This document shows, piece by piece, positions 36,187 to 45,010 of a stretch of 64,000 nucleotides of DNA (positions are counted from its first letter, which is position 1; each line of letters starts with the position of its first letter). The position numbers and the translations under genes are program-made. A model generated the notes under the pieces. That model was given only the letters and a program-made list of their open reading frames with translations. It ran no database searches and was not told where the DNA came from. The stretch is from positions 744,001-808,000 of the forward strand of contig CAVQBF010000008.1 of the NCBI GenBank assembly GCA_963710615.1. Direction: 5' to 3'. This DNA is from GCA-2746605 sp963710615 (GTDB lineage Bacteria; Bacteroidota; Ignavibacteria; Ignavibacteriales; Melioribacteraceae).

Positions 36187-39100
36187 GTGAAAATAACAAG
36201 CTTAATATTTAAGCTAATAATAGTATTACTAATCATTAGCGGCACATTACTATCGCAAGTTAGCGATATATCTTTCGATCATATCTCTCTTGAAGAAGGA
36301 CTCTCTCAAAGTATTGTAAAATCGATAATACAAGATAACCGCGGTTTTATGTATTTCGGAACTGAAGACGGACTTAATCTTTATGATGCTTATTCCTTTA
36401 CTATTTTCAGAAATACTGACAATCCCAACAGCTTAAGTTATAATGATATTACAGCATTATGCGAAGATAAATTTGGTCAGCTTTGGATAGGGACTTTTAA
36501 TTCAGGGCTTAATCTTTACAATCCGGAAAAGAAAGAATTTATTCGGTTTAACTACATCCTTAATAATCCCAATAGCATAAGCAATAATAATATTAATACT
36601 ATTATTGAAGATGGAAATATAATTTGGGTGGGAACTGATTTTGGACTTACTCAAATTGTCAATGAATCGATCTATAGAAATGTGGAAGTTATTAATAGAG
36701 GAATTAGAAATAAAAAAAATGATATTGTGCTTGATGACAAAAGAATAATTTCCCTTTTTAAAGATTCACAAAAATCACTGTGGGTTGGTACAAATGTTGG
36801 CCTTTATAAAATAATTAAGGTAAATAGTAAAGATTATGAAGTAAAAATTTTTCAAAATGATCCACAAAATAAAAGTTCATTAAGTGACAACAGTGTTAGG
36901 ATTATATATGAAGATAGACTAGGCAATATCTGGATTGGAACTGATAATGGATTAAATAAAATTATTTTTAGCGAACGAGAAGAAGAAAATCTAAATTTTA
37001 TTAGATATCAAAATAATCCTCAAAATACTTCCTCAATAAGCAATAATGAGATTTATGCTATAGCTGAAGACAAGGTTGGCAATATTTGGGTGGGAACTAA
37101 CGGCGGCGGAATAAATATTTATAATTCGGAAGAGGATAATTTTGTTAGATACTTACATGATCCTTTAGACAATAGGTCGCTAAGTTCTAATGCCATTAGA
37201 TCTCTCTATTTAGATCGATCTGGTATAATGTGGATAGGTACATACGGAAGCGGAATAAATAAGGTGTCAAGAGGGACAGGGCAATTCTATCATTATAAGC
37301 ACCGCCAAAACGATCCAAACACTTTAAGCCACTCAATCATTTGGTCATTTTACGAAGATGATAATAAAATATTGTGGATTGGAACCCACAATGGTTTAGA
37401 CAAATTAGATCGTAAATTAAATTTATACAAGCATTATCAATATTATCCCAATGCAAATAGTATTGGGCACAATGTTATTCGGGTTGTTAAGCCTATGAAT
37501 AATGGTAAAATACTAATTGGCACAGATGGTGGAGGATTAGATATTTTTGATCCAAGAACAAACTATTTTGAAAATTGGCAACATAACCCAAATAATTCAA
37601 ACTCCTTAAATCATAATCAGCTTAGAGCTATTTATCAAGATAAGGATGGAATTATATGGATAGGAACTTACGGACGGGGAATGGATAGGTTTGATCCAGA
37701 AAAAAGAGATTTTAAGCATTATATGAATATTCCAGATGATGCGACTAGTATTAGTCATAATTATGTGAGAGTAATAGTTGAAGATGAAGAAGGATTTTTA
37801 TGGATTGGAACAGAAGGTGGAGGTCTAAATAAATTTAATAAACAAACAGAAAAATTTGTAAGGTATAACTCTGATCCCAACAATCCAAATATTTTACAAA
37901 GTGATTATATTTTTTCTATTTATACGGATTCATCTGAATACTTGTGGCTTGGTACTTTCAGTAGGGGAATTAATAAGTTTAATAAGAAAACGGGTTCTTG
38001 TTCCAGTTATGGTATTGAGGATGGACTACCGAGCAATGCAATTTATGGAATGGTTAAAGATAAATTTGGCAATTTTTGGATAAGTACAAATAACGGTATA
38101 TCAAAATTTGATCCGGTTAAAAAAATATTTAAAAATTTTAATGTAAAAGATGGTTTACAGAATAATGAATTTAATGGCGGTTCCTATTATAAATCAAGAA
38201 CCGGAGAATTATTTTTCGGAGGCATAAATGGGTTTAACGCCTTTCATCCTAATAATATTAAAGATAATAACTACCTCCCTCCAATTGTTTTAACATCATT
38301 CAAAATTTTTAATGAGGAAATTGATTTCCAGCAACCCCTTACTTCAATAAAAGAAATAGAACTGTCTTACTCGGATAATGTTTTTTCAATTGACTTTGCT
38401 GCTCTTGATTACTCAGCGCCGGAAAAGAATAAGTATGAATATAAGCTGGAGGGAGTTGATAAAAATTGGGTTTATGTTAATGCTGACAAAAGAACCGCTT
38501 CATATACAACTCTTTCACCCGGTAATTATAATTTTTATGTTAAAGGGTCCAACAGCGATGGACTTTGGAATGATAAAATAACATTACTTACCATTAAAAT
38601 AATTCCTCCGTTTTGGCAAAGACTTTGGTTTTTAGCTCTCCTTGTTCTAACTCTTTTGGGTGTGGCTTACATGCTTTATTTACGTAGATTAAGAGTAATA
38701 AGAATGAAGGTTGAACTTCAAACAGCACACGATGCACAGTTATCTATTATGCCACAATCAGATCCGGAGAATGATTTTCTTGAAATTTCCGGTACTTGTC
38801 TTCCCGCTTTTGAAGTCGGTGGTGATTTTTTTGATTATTTCTGGTTTGATAAAAATCAAAGTAAATACGGTATTGTAATTGGTGATGTATCCGGTAAAGC
38901 TATGAAAGCAGCAATTACCGCGATAATGACTAGTGGAATGATAATTTCTGAATCTAAAGAAAATAAAAATATCAATAAGATTTTAATAAATGTAAATGAA
39001 TCTATTCTCAATAAAATTGAGAAGAAAATGTTCATATCACTATGCATTTGTTCTATTGATGTAAACAATAAAGTGCTGTCTTTAGCCAACGCCGGTATGA

Positions 39101-39441
39101 CAAAACCAATTTTATTGACAAATGGAGATGTGAAGTTTTTGGATTCAGAGGGACCAAGATTACCAATAGGAATTGTAGAAAATGTTAAATATGAAGAAAC
39201 TTCATATGAATTAAAGTCCGGTGATTTATTAATACTTACAACCGATGGAATTACAGAAGCTCAGAACTCCAAGAGAATATTATTTGGTGAGAATAGACTA
39301 AAAGAGCATTTATTAAAATTAAATAAAAATAATTGTACTGCTGCCGAAATAAAAAATTCTATTATTCAAGAAGTCAAGAAGTTTACAAAATCTGAAAAAC
39401 AAAGTGACGATTTGACAATTGTTGCTATAAGAATTAAGTAA
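36187..39441 (+). CDS. Beta-propeller (Reg_prop/Y_Y_Y) sensor with SpoIIE-type protein phosphatase output
   Basis: The 1084-residue protein starts at GTG with a signal peptide. Residues ~25-690 hold about a dozen Reg_prop propeller blades, each with the LWIGTxxGGLN-type motif. A Y_Y_Y domain (~725-803, ending YNFYVKGSNSDGLWND), one membrane helix (~810-832) and a linker QTAHDAQLSIMPQ follow. The PP2C/SpoIIE phosphatase (~850-1084) has metal-site motifs GGDFFDYF, GDVSGKAMKAA, TTDGITEA and SDDLTIVA. It transduces an extracytoplasmic ligand into dephosphorylation of a cytoplasmic target, probably an anti-anti-sigma factor. No such partner is in the window. Confidence 0.92.
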   Translation: MKITSLIFKLIIVLLIISGTLLSQVSDISFDHISLEEGLSQSIVKSIIQDNRGFMYFGTEDGLNLYDAYSFTIFRNTDNPNSLSYNDITALCEDKFGQLWIGTFNSGLNLYNPEKKEFIRFNYILNNPNSISNNNINTIIEDGNIIWVGTDFGLTQIVNESIYRNVEVINRGIRNKKNDIVLDDKRIISLFKDSQKSLWVGTNVGLYKIIKVNSKDYEVKIFQNDPQNKSSLSDNSVRIIYEDRLGNIWIGTDNGLNKIIFSEREEENLNFIRYQNNPQNTSSISNNEIYAIAEDKVGNIWVGTNGGGINIYNSEEDNFVRYLHDPLDNRSLSSNAIRSLYLDRSGIMWIGTYGSGINKVSRGTGQFYHYKHRQNDPNTLSHSIIWSFYEDDNKILWIGTHNGLDKLDRKLNLYKHYQYYPNANSIGHNVIRVVKPMNNGKILIGTDGGGLDIFDPRTNYFENWQHNPNNSNSLNHNQLRAIYQDKDGIIWIGTYGRGMDRFDPEKRDFKHYMNIPDDATSISHNYVRVIVEDEEGFLWIGTEGGGLNKFNKQTEKFVRYNSDPNNPNILQSDYIFSIYTDSSEYLWLGTFSRGINKFNKKTGSCSSYGIEDGLPSNAIYGMVKDKFGNFWISTNNGISKFDPVKKIFKNFNVKDGLQNNEFNGGSYYKSRTGELFFGGINGFNAFHPNNIKDNNYLPPIVLTSFKIFNEEIDFQQPLTSIKEIELSYSDNVFSIDFAALDYSAPEKNKYEYKLEGVDKNWVYVNADKRTASYTTLSPGNYNFYVKGSNSDGLWNDKITLLTIKIIPPFWQRLWFLALLVLTLLGVAYMLYLRRLRVIRMKVELQTAHDAQLSIMPQSDPENDFLEISGTCLPAFEVGGDFFDYFWFDKNQSKYGIVIGDVSGKAMKAAITAIMTSGMIISESKENKNINKILINVNESILNKIEKKMFISLCICSIDVNNKVLSLANAGMTKPILLTNGDVKFLDSEGPRLPIGIVENVKYEETSYELKSGDLLILTTDGITEAQNSKRILFGENRLKEHLLKLNKNNCTAAEIKNSIIQEVKKFTKSEKQSDDLTIVAIRIK

Positions 39442-39444
39442 ATA

Positions 39445-39921
39445 TCATTCCTCTATCAATCCAAACTGAGTAAAGTGATGAGTAAAATGTTTGTTATGAA
39501 AAGCAATCCATTCCTCGTAATTTAACGGACCAAAAGTCGCATTAATTGGTTTTGCTTCAGGATTTTTTGTAAAATATTCATAAAAGTAATCTACTTCTTT
39601 TTTTAGCTCTCTTATTGCAGAGGATAAATCATTATTAATAAGTGGTATTAGTCCTTCTCCGATGACTTCGCTTATTACTTGATTTACAAATAGTTTTGGT
39701 AGCGGGCGAGAACTATTCAAAAATCTTTTTGCAATTGCAATTCTATCTTCAGGGGTAATAAATCGATCAAAAATTATTTTTCCTGTACTAGACTGAACTG
39801 CCATTGTTAAATGTTCAACCATATGCTGAGGAGTCATTGTTCCCCAAACTGGCTGTGATGATTTCGTGAGGAGGTTAAGCTGAGCGAGGTTAAAAGAATC
39901 TCTCATTTCCTTTTCTTTCAA
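39445..39921 (-). CDS. DUF1569/DinB-superfamily protein
   Basis: The 158-residue protein keeps the two histidine-rich ends expected of this four-helix metal-binding fold: VWGTMTPQHMVEHL at about 25-38 and FHNKHFTHHFTQFGL near the C-terminus. The DUF1569 and DinB groups are putative metal-dependent hydrolases or thiol transferases; the substrate is unknown. It converges with the propeller sensor with a three-base gap. Confidence 0.75.
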   Translation of the reverse strand: MKEKEMRDSFNLAQLNLLTKSSQPVWGTMTPQHMVEHLTMAVQSSTGKIIFDRFITPEDRIAIAKRFLNSSRPLPKLFVNQVISEVIGEGLIPLINNDLSSAIRELKKEVDYFYEYFTKNPEAKPINATFGPLNYEEWIAFHNKHFTHHFTQFGLIEE

Positions 39922-40128
39922 ATGTTTTAAGTAATATTTAAGCTAAAAAATATGATGGATATTTCCAACTTATTTTTCATTTTTAAATATACTAGTCAGT
40001 TAAAGGGCTATAAAAAAATCCATTTGTTCTTCAAAAATAAATTAATTTCGTTTGCTAAATAAGATAATGTGTATTATATTATTTTTGAAACCTTTTTGAT
40101 ACTATTAAATTTCTAAAGGAGAGTTAAA

Positions 40129-41914
40129 ATGAACCATTCCAAGATTTTAATATATGTTCTTATTTTTTCTAGTTTCTCAATATTTGCACAAGAAATTAAA
40201 GAAACAACAAATAAAGAGAAAAAATCGAAAACAGAACTTGATGATAATGTTGATAAAACAGCTGCTTTGGGGAGCAAATTGAACATTAGTGACGGGACCA
40301 CTACACTACTAGAATTTGAAAATGAGGGTGCCGCAGGTTCAATTATTTTACCTGATGTTGGTGCTAGTTCAACTCCAGTTGGAGATAAGCTGTACAACAA
40401 AAATGGGAACCTATATTGGAAAACCAATCCACTTTCTTCTGGTGGTGGAAGCTCACCATGGACGGTAAGTTCTGGTTCCATCTATTATAATGGAGGTGAT
40501 GTTGGTATTGGTACTACTTCTCCCGGAAGTAAGCTTGGAATTTTCCATAACAGCTCTCTTTCAAATCCACATATCTCCCTTCATGAAAATGGAAATGATT
40601 ATGCCCGAGTTAATTTTAAAAATAATAATGGCAGTAATTACTGGACAATTGCTGCTTACGTTGCATCAAATTCTAGAAATGATAGACTTAATTTTTGGAA
40701 TGGAGCTTCTGGCGACTTATTATCGCTAACTGGTGATGGTCGGTTGGGGCTCAAAGTTGGCATTTCCCCAAAAACTACTTTTCATATTGGCAATGGGGAA
40801 AATGTATTGTTTGGAGCAGACACAATTGGTAATGGTGATAAGCTTATGTTTTTACCAAGATTACACGCTTTTCGTGTAGGAACTATTGCCACTGGGGCGG
40901 CAAGTACTTATTGGAACCCTGATAGTATCGGGCTGTATTCTTTTGCTTCTGGTTACAATACGCGCGCTCAAGGTTTTGGTGCTACTGCTATGGGAAGAGA
41001 TACTGAAGCAACAAACAGCTATGCTTTTGCCTCCGGATTTTTCTCAAACGCGGATGGACAATATTCAACAGCCATGGGGTTTAACACGGACGCATTAGCA
41101 CTTGGCTCAACTGCATTAGGGTATAGTAGTGATGCGGAGGAGAACTATTCTTTGGCTGGAGGCTATTTTGCTGAAGCCCAAGCAATTTACTCCATTGCTC
41201 TGGGAAATACTGTTCAAGCACAGTCATATTCTTCAATGGCTGTTGGCCGTTATAATGTAGGTGGAGGAAGTGCAACATCATGGGTATCTACAGATCCCAT
41301 ATTCGAAATTGGAATTGGAACAGGACAAAGCACAAGGGAAAATGCAGTTACTGTAAGAAAAAATGGAAATGTGGGTATTGGCACTACGGCCCCTGGTGCA
41401 CGGCTACATGTTGCAAATGGCGAATTACGCATTGGTTCTTTAGAGGAAATTTCGGATGGTGGAAGTTACTTACTTCAGGTTAATTCTGCTTTCGCACCAT
41501 TATCAGATGGAAATAGAACTTTAGGGAGTTCTAGTTTTAGATGGAGTACTGTCTACGCAACCAACGGGGTTATTCAAACATCAGACAAACGAATGAAGAA
41601 AAACATTAAAAAATTAAATTATGGTTTAAATGAAGTAATGTCAGCTAAACCCAGTTAGTTTCAACTGGATTGATGATCCTGATAATAATAACCGACTTGG
41701 TTTAATTGCACAAGAAATTTTACCAATAATGCCTGAGCTTGTTAAAACTCATGAGTATCAAAGTTCAGAAGAAGATCCTGAAAAAATTGAACTTGTTAAG
41801 GTAGAAACCCTTGGAGTAAATTATTCAACCTTAATTCCAATACTAATAAATGCTATACAACAGCAGCAAGAAGAAATAGAGGAATTAAGATCTCTTATTT
41901 TAAGAACGAAATAA
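40129..41914 (+). pseudogene. Surface protein with YadA-like head repeats and S74 autoprocessing chaperone, frameshifted
   Basis: The first frame (40129-41658) has a signal peptide (ILIYVLIFSSFSIFAQ), a trimerisation-like region, and the VGIGTTSPGSKLGI unit seen in fibre proteins. About five 14-residue YadA-head-like repeats follow (e.g. GFGATAMGRDTEAT, QYSTAMGFNTDAL). The peptidase S74 start is TSDKRMKKNIKKL, with Ser and Lys of the self-cleaving dyad. An extra C in CCC at 41650-41652 shifts the frame. Removing it gives KPVSFNWIDDPDNNN and continues, through RLGLIAQEILPIMPEL, to a coiled-coil end at 41914. Such proteins form trimeric fibres after intramolecular chaperone removal. It is probably functional if the extra C is an error. 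Confidence 0.8.
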
Positions 41915-41939
41915 TAATATCTGGGAATATAAACAATAA

Positions 41940-41958
41940 GGTTCTTTTTTAAAGAACC
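41940..41958. terminator. Bidirectional hairpin between converging genes
   Basis: GGTTCTTT (41940-41947), a TTT loop and AAAGAACC (41951-41958) form a perfect 8-bp stem between the surface-protein gene and the converging CDGSH operon. The runs of T/A around the loop allow it to serve either direction, though the downstream U-tract is weak. Confidence 0.5.
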
Positions 41959-41991
41959 ATTGACTGCTTACAATTATCTATTAGGATTTTA

Positions 41992-42180
41992 TCAATCTGC
42001 TTTAAACTCAGCGGCTTTATGCTTGCCATCGCAAAAAGGTTTATTTGCTGATTGACCACATCTACATAAAAATAATTTTTCACCATCTTTAATATTTTCA
42101 CCGGACATTTTATTGACCGATAAATTTCCTTCAACCATTATTGGACCGTTTGGCATAACGGTAATTTTTGTCTTTTCCAT
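41992..42180 (-). CDS. CDGSH iron-sulfur domain protein
   Basis: The 62-residue protein has the CDGSH cluster motif FLCRCGQSANKPFCDGKH: three cysteines and one histidine that ligate a redox-active, labile 2Fe-2S cluster. Preceding it is a short beta segment (ITVMPNGPIMVEGNL) common to single-CDGSH bacterial proteins. It follows the yjdI-type gene by 12 bases after a good GAGGAA ribosome site. CDGSH and YjdI-type proteins commonly travel together, so the pair probably works in iron-sulfur or redox sensing. Confidence 0.92.
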   Translation of the reverse strand: MEKTKITVMPNGPIMVEGNLSVNKMSGENIKDGEKLFLCRCGQSANKPFCDGKHKAAEFKAD

Positions 42181-42192
42181 TTTTACTTCCTC

Positions 42193-42423
42193 TTATTTTG
42201 GATCAAAATCAATTAATTCATATTTTAATGCTCCTGATGGACATCTATCAATTACTTCAATAATTTCGTCAGGAGTTCCACCTACAACATTTACCCAGGG
42301 TTTTTTAGATGTATCAAAAACACTAGGCAAACCTTTTACACATTCCGCTGCATGTATGCAAACATCTGGAGCAAAACTAACTGTAATATCTTTAGATTTA
42401 TATTTGATTCTTTTTTCTTCCAT
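42193..42423 (-). CDS. yjdI: Divergent 4Fe-4S mono-cluster ferredoxin, YjdI family
   Basis: The 76-residue protein matches the YjdI/Fer4_19 family: VSFAPDVCIHAAECVKGLPSVFD, then KPWVNVVGG and IDRCPSGALKYE. The cysteines in CxxxxxC and the later CP are the cluster ligands. A GGAGG ribosome site precedes the ATG. It lies between an SDR and a CDGSH protein in the yceI-marR operon, suggesting an electron-transfer or redox-stress role. Confidence 0.88.
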   Translation of the reverse strand: MEEKRIKYKSKDITVSFAPDVCIHAAECVKGLPSVFDTSKKPWVNVVGGTPDEIIEVIDRCPSGALKYELIDFDPK

Positions 42424-42447
42424 GATTACCTCCAGAATAATAATTAT

Positions 42448-43134
42448 TTACCAATCCATTTCTTTTTTATCTCTAAAAAATTTTCCCGTTAAATTATGAG
42501 GAGCTTCTTCAGCAAGCCAGACAATTGTCTCAGCCCCTTTCTCCACTGTTCGCGCTGCATTACTTCCTCCCATATCTGTCTTTACCCAACCCGGAGAAAC
42601 AGAATTTACACTAATATTATTTTCAACCAGTGAAAAAGAAAATTGTTTTGTAATTGCATTTAATGCTGATTTTGATATTGAATAGACTGGCGCATAAGAA
42701 GACATTTCTGAAAAGGCACCCAGTCCACTGGAAACATTTATAATCCTTCCATTTTTATTCATTATAGGAAGAAAGTTTTGTATTACAAGAATTGGCCCTA
42801 GTGTATTAACTCTAAATGTGGTTAGAATCTTTTCCGAGCTTACTTCATTTATGCTTTCAGAATCTAATAAAACACCCGCATTATTAACTATTACATCTAT
42901 TTTAATATTCTTGGACTGAACTTCCTTGGCAGCTTTTTTAATACTATCTTCGTTTCCTACATCCATTTGAACAAACAATAACTTTTCATCACGGTTTTTT
43001 AACTTCTCAATTGCCCGAAGACCTTTATCTCTATTTCTAGCAGTAAGTATTACATTGAAATTTCTATTTAGAAGTTGTCTAACCACTTCAAGACCAATTC
43101 CTTTATTTGCTCCCGTAACTAATGCTGTTTTCAT
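42448..43134 (-). CDS. Short-chain dehydrogenase, carbonyl-reductase-like
   Basis: The 228-residue SDR has TGANKGIG at 7-14, NNAG at 84-87, a serine in NVSSGLG near 135 and Tyr151/Lys155 (YSISK). The NKGIG variant and the ISVNSVSPGWVKTDMGG segment are typical of carbonyl-reductase-like SDRs of the SDR21C-type that reduce reactive carbonyls or quinones with NADPH. It is in an operon: MarR ends 12 bases upstream and the ferredoxin gene begins 25 bases downstream. Confidence 0.9.
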   Translation of the reverse strand: MKTALVTGANKGIGLEVVRQLLNRNFNVILTARNRDKGLRAIEKLKNRDEKLLFVQMDVGNEDSIKKAAKEVQSKNIKIDVIVNNAGVLLDSESINEVSSEKILTTFRVNTLGPILVIQNFLPIMNKNGRIINVSSGLGAFSEMSSYAPVYSISKSALNAITKQFSFSLVENNISVNSVSPGWVKTDMGGSNAARTVEKGAETIVWLAEEAPHNLTGKFFRDKKEMDW

Positions 43135-43145
43135 TATCTGTTTTA

Positions 43146-43601
43146 TCAGCCTCTCAATTTATCAAGAAGATTATTTAAATCTTTAGCTTCTTTAACATTA
43201 ATTTTATTAAAAATATTTTGAAAACTATCATCTATATAATCTAAATTTTTGAGGAGTTCAAGTCCTTTGTCGGTAATTTTAACATCTGATTTTCGCCTAT
43301 CCTCTTTACAGATTTTTCGATCGACCAAACCCTTCATTCGGAGTCGCTCAACAAGTCTGGAAGTATCCGACATTTTATCTAACATTCTCTCTTTCAAAAT
43401 ATTAATAGAAACCGGATCAGGATATTGACCACGAAGTATTCGCAGTATATTGAACTGAGCATTTGTAATTTCGTGATTTTCAAATAACTTTTTCTGAAAA
43501 GAAACTAACCAGCCGTGAGTAAAAAGTAAATTCACGGCTAGTTTTTGATATTCAGACTTAAAGGATTTTTGCTTTATTTCGTCCTCAATTTTCATCATCA
43601 T
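43146..43601 (-). CDS. MarR-family transcriptional regulator
   Basis: The 151-residue winged-helix protein shows the MarR layout: dimerisation helix (LLFTHGWLVSFQKKLFENH), HTH (ITNAQFNILRILRG, SINILKERMLDKMSDTSRLVERLRMKGL), wing with DRRKSDVKIT, and a C-terminal dimer helix. The recognition helix with SDTSRLVERL is typical. It is encoded three bases before the yceI stop-side boundary within the same operon and probably represses it through the 23-bp near-palindrome at 44246. Confidence 0.9.
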   Translation of the reverse strand: MMMKIEDEIKQKSFKSEYQKLAVNLLFTHGWLVSFQKKLFENHEITNAQFNILRILRGQYPDPVSINILKERMLDKMSDTSRLVERLRMKGLVDRKICKEDRRKSDVKITDKGLELLKNLDYIDDSFQNIFNKINVKEAKDLNNLLDKLRG

Positions 43602-43603
43602 TT

Positions 43604-44188
43604 CTATTTTTTCATCAACTGAAGTTTGCCAATAATTTCAACATCTTCACCAACAACTAATCCGCCGGTTTCTAAAGCTTTACTCCATTTTAAGCCATAG
43701 TCAAATCTGTTTATTTCACCCTCTAAGTCGAACCCTGCTTTAGTATTTCCCCAAGGATCAACAACAGTCCCATTAAGTTCTACTTCAAGCTCAACTTCTT
43801 TCGTTACGTCTCTGATTGTTAAATCACCAACCAATTTATATTCGTTACCGTCAACTTTTTTGAAAGATTTGCTGACAAATTTTAATTGGGGATACATCTC
43901 AGCATTAAAGAAGTCATCTGATCTTAAATGTTCATCTCTTTTTTCATTATCTGTATCTATACTCGCGATTTCAGCAGTAAATTCAATTTTTGCATTTTCC
44001 CAGTTGTCTCCATCAGTTGTAACTGAGGCATCAAATTCTTTAAAATTTCCTTCAACATCTGTAATAACTAAATGTGAAACGCTAAATCCAATTTTGCTAT
44101 GCGCTTTATCGAAAGCCCAGTTAGTTTGAGCAAATGTTAACATTGCAGATGTAAAAAATAATAGTACCGCTATTTTTAGAGTTTTCAT
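43604..44188 (-). CDS. yceI: Exported YceI-family protein
   Basis: The start MKTLKIAVLLFF at 44188 follows AAAGGAGAA; an in-frame ATG 30 bases earlier lacks a ribosome site. The signal peptide ends LTFAQTN. The mature protein has YceI lipocalin-like motifs: WAFDKAHSKIGFSVSHL, FDASVTTDG, KRDEHLRSDDFFNAEMYPQL, VGDLTIRDVTKEVELEVEL and FGL-type RFDYGLKWSKALETGG. YceI proteins bind polyisoprenoid or quinone-like ligands in the periplasm. First gene of the yceI-marR-SDR-yjdI-CDGSH operon. Confidence 0.93.
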   Translation of the reverse strand: MKTLKIAVLLFFTSAMLTFAQTNWAFDKAHSKIGFSVSHLVITDVEGNFKEFDASVTTDGDNWENAKIEFTAEIASIDTDNEKRDEHLRSDDFFNAEMYPQLKFVSKSFKKVDGNEYKLVGDLTIRDVTKEVELEVELNGTVVDPWGNTKAGFDLEGEINRFDYGLKWSKALETGGLVVGEDVEIIGKLQLMKK

Positions 44189-44245
44189 TTTATTCTCCTT
44201 TTTGTTGTTATAAGACAATTTATTTTATTTGCAATTCTAATATAC

Positions 44246-44268
44246 GTTATAACATTTAATGTTGCAAC
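44246..44268. promoter_or_regulatory. MarR-type operator of the yceI operon
   Basis: The 23-base element GTTATAACATT-T-AATGTTGCAAC is a near palindrome with 9 of 11 arm positions paired, centred 69 bases upstream of the yceI start. Arms end in GTT and AAC and include GTTGCAAC, like the perfect palindrome before the other MarR gene at 4891. Size and placement fit MarR binding. Confidence 0.6.
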
Positions 44269-44381
44269 ATCTTTTTTATTTTCTTTAAATTTCTAAAATT
44301 AGGCATTAGGCGATAAATAGGGGAAACCTAAAGGGGAAGAAGAATTGATATCAAAAGTAAGAGAGAAATGATTGTTAAGAA

Positions 44382-45008
44382 TTAATCATGACAAGTACAA
44401 GCAAGGTTTTCAGATACTGATTTTTCAAATGCCTCTTTCCCTTCCTTAAAGGCAAAGTAGGCTATCCCCAAAGAACCGGCTATATCAATATACGAAATCT
44501 GAAATAGTTCATATAAGCCGCTGGAAGCCAAAAGCAAAAATGAAAGATAAAAGCATGTCTTAGTACAGTTTGCATCAGCTATAATTGCGTCTGATTTCAA
44601 TTCTTTACCGACTTTTAGTTTTGCATTCATAAGATAGTACATTGTAAATATAGAGATAACTGAAACAATGATTCCAACAATAGTGGTTTCTGGTTTAACA
44701 TCATTTATTATATTTAAGAATGAGCCAAATATAAGTCCGGCTGTTAAAAGGTAGAAACTAAATCCTGTTATCTTCAATGCAGTTCTTTCAAAGCCGTCTC
44801 GCTTATTTACATTGCTTCTTTTCATCCTAATTATCATATGAAGAATTCCAATTCCGGATATAACCTCCACAAAACTATCGACACCAAAACCAAATAGAGC
44901 AAGCGTTTCATCCTCGGTTCCAAAATAGACAGATATTACTCCTTCTGCAATATTGTAGAAAATCGTAATAAGTGAAAGTATTAATGCAGTATTTATTGAT
45001 CTTTTCAA
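44382..45008 (-). CDS. Cation-diffusion-facilitator-like membrane transporter (short)
   Basis: The 208-residue protein has about six membrane helices. Acidic residues sit where CDF transporters bind metal: FGFGVDSFVEVISG in helix two and ISYIDIAGSLGIAYF in helix five. It lacks the C-terminal cytoplasmic domain of full CDF proteins and ends in a Cys/His motif CTCHD, with CTKTC in the middle, so a metal link is plausible. TTG start, two bases after the TolC gene stop. It is the last gene of the RND efflux operon. Confidence 0.7.
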   Translation of the reverse strand: MKRSINTALILSLITIFYNIAEGVISVYFGTEDETLALFGFGVDSFVEVISGIGILHMIIRMKRSNVNKRDGFERTALKITGFSFYLLTAGLIFGSFLNIINDVKPETTIVGIIVSVISIFTMYYLMNAKLKVGKELKSDAIIADANCTKTCFYLSFLLLASSGLYELFQISYIDIAGSLGIAYFAFKEGKEAFEKSVSENLACTCHD

Positions 45009-45010
45009 GT

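Noticed and set aside
41280..41483. Cys/Trp-rich plus-strand frame inside the surface-protein gene
   Set aside because: It is an out-of-frame reading of the repeat region; its odd composition comes from glycine-rich codons read in the wrong frame.
41949..42134. Minus-strand frame overlapping the CDGSH gene
   Set aside because: The other frame encodes the complete CDGSH motif with a proper ribosome site.
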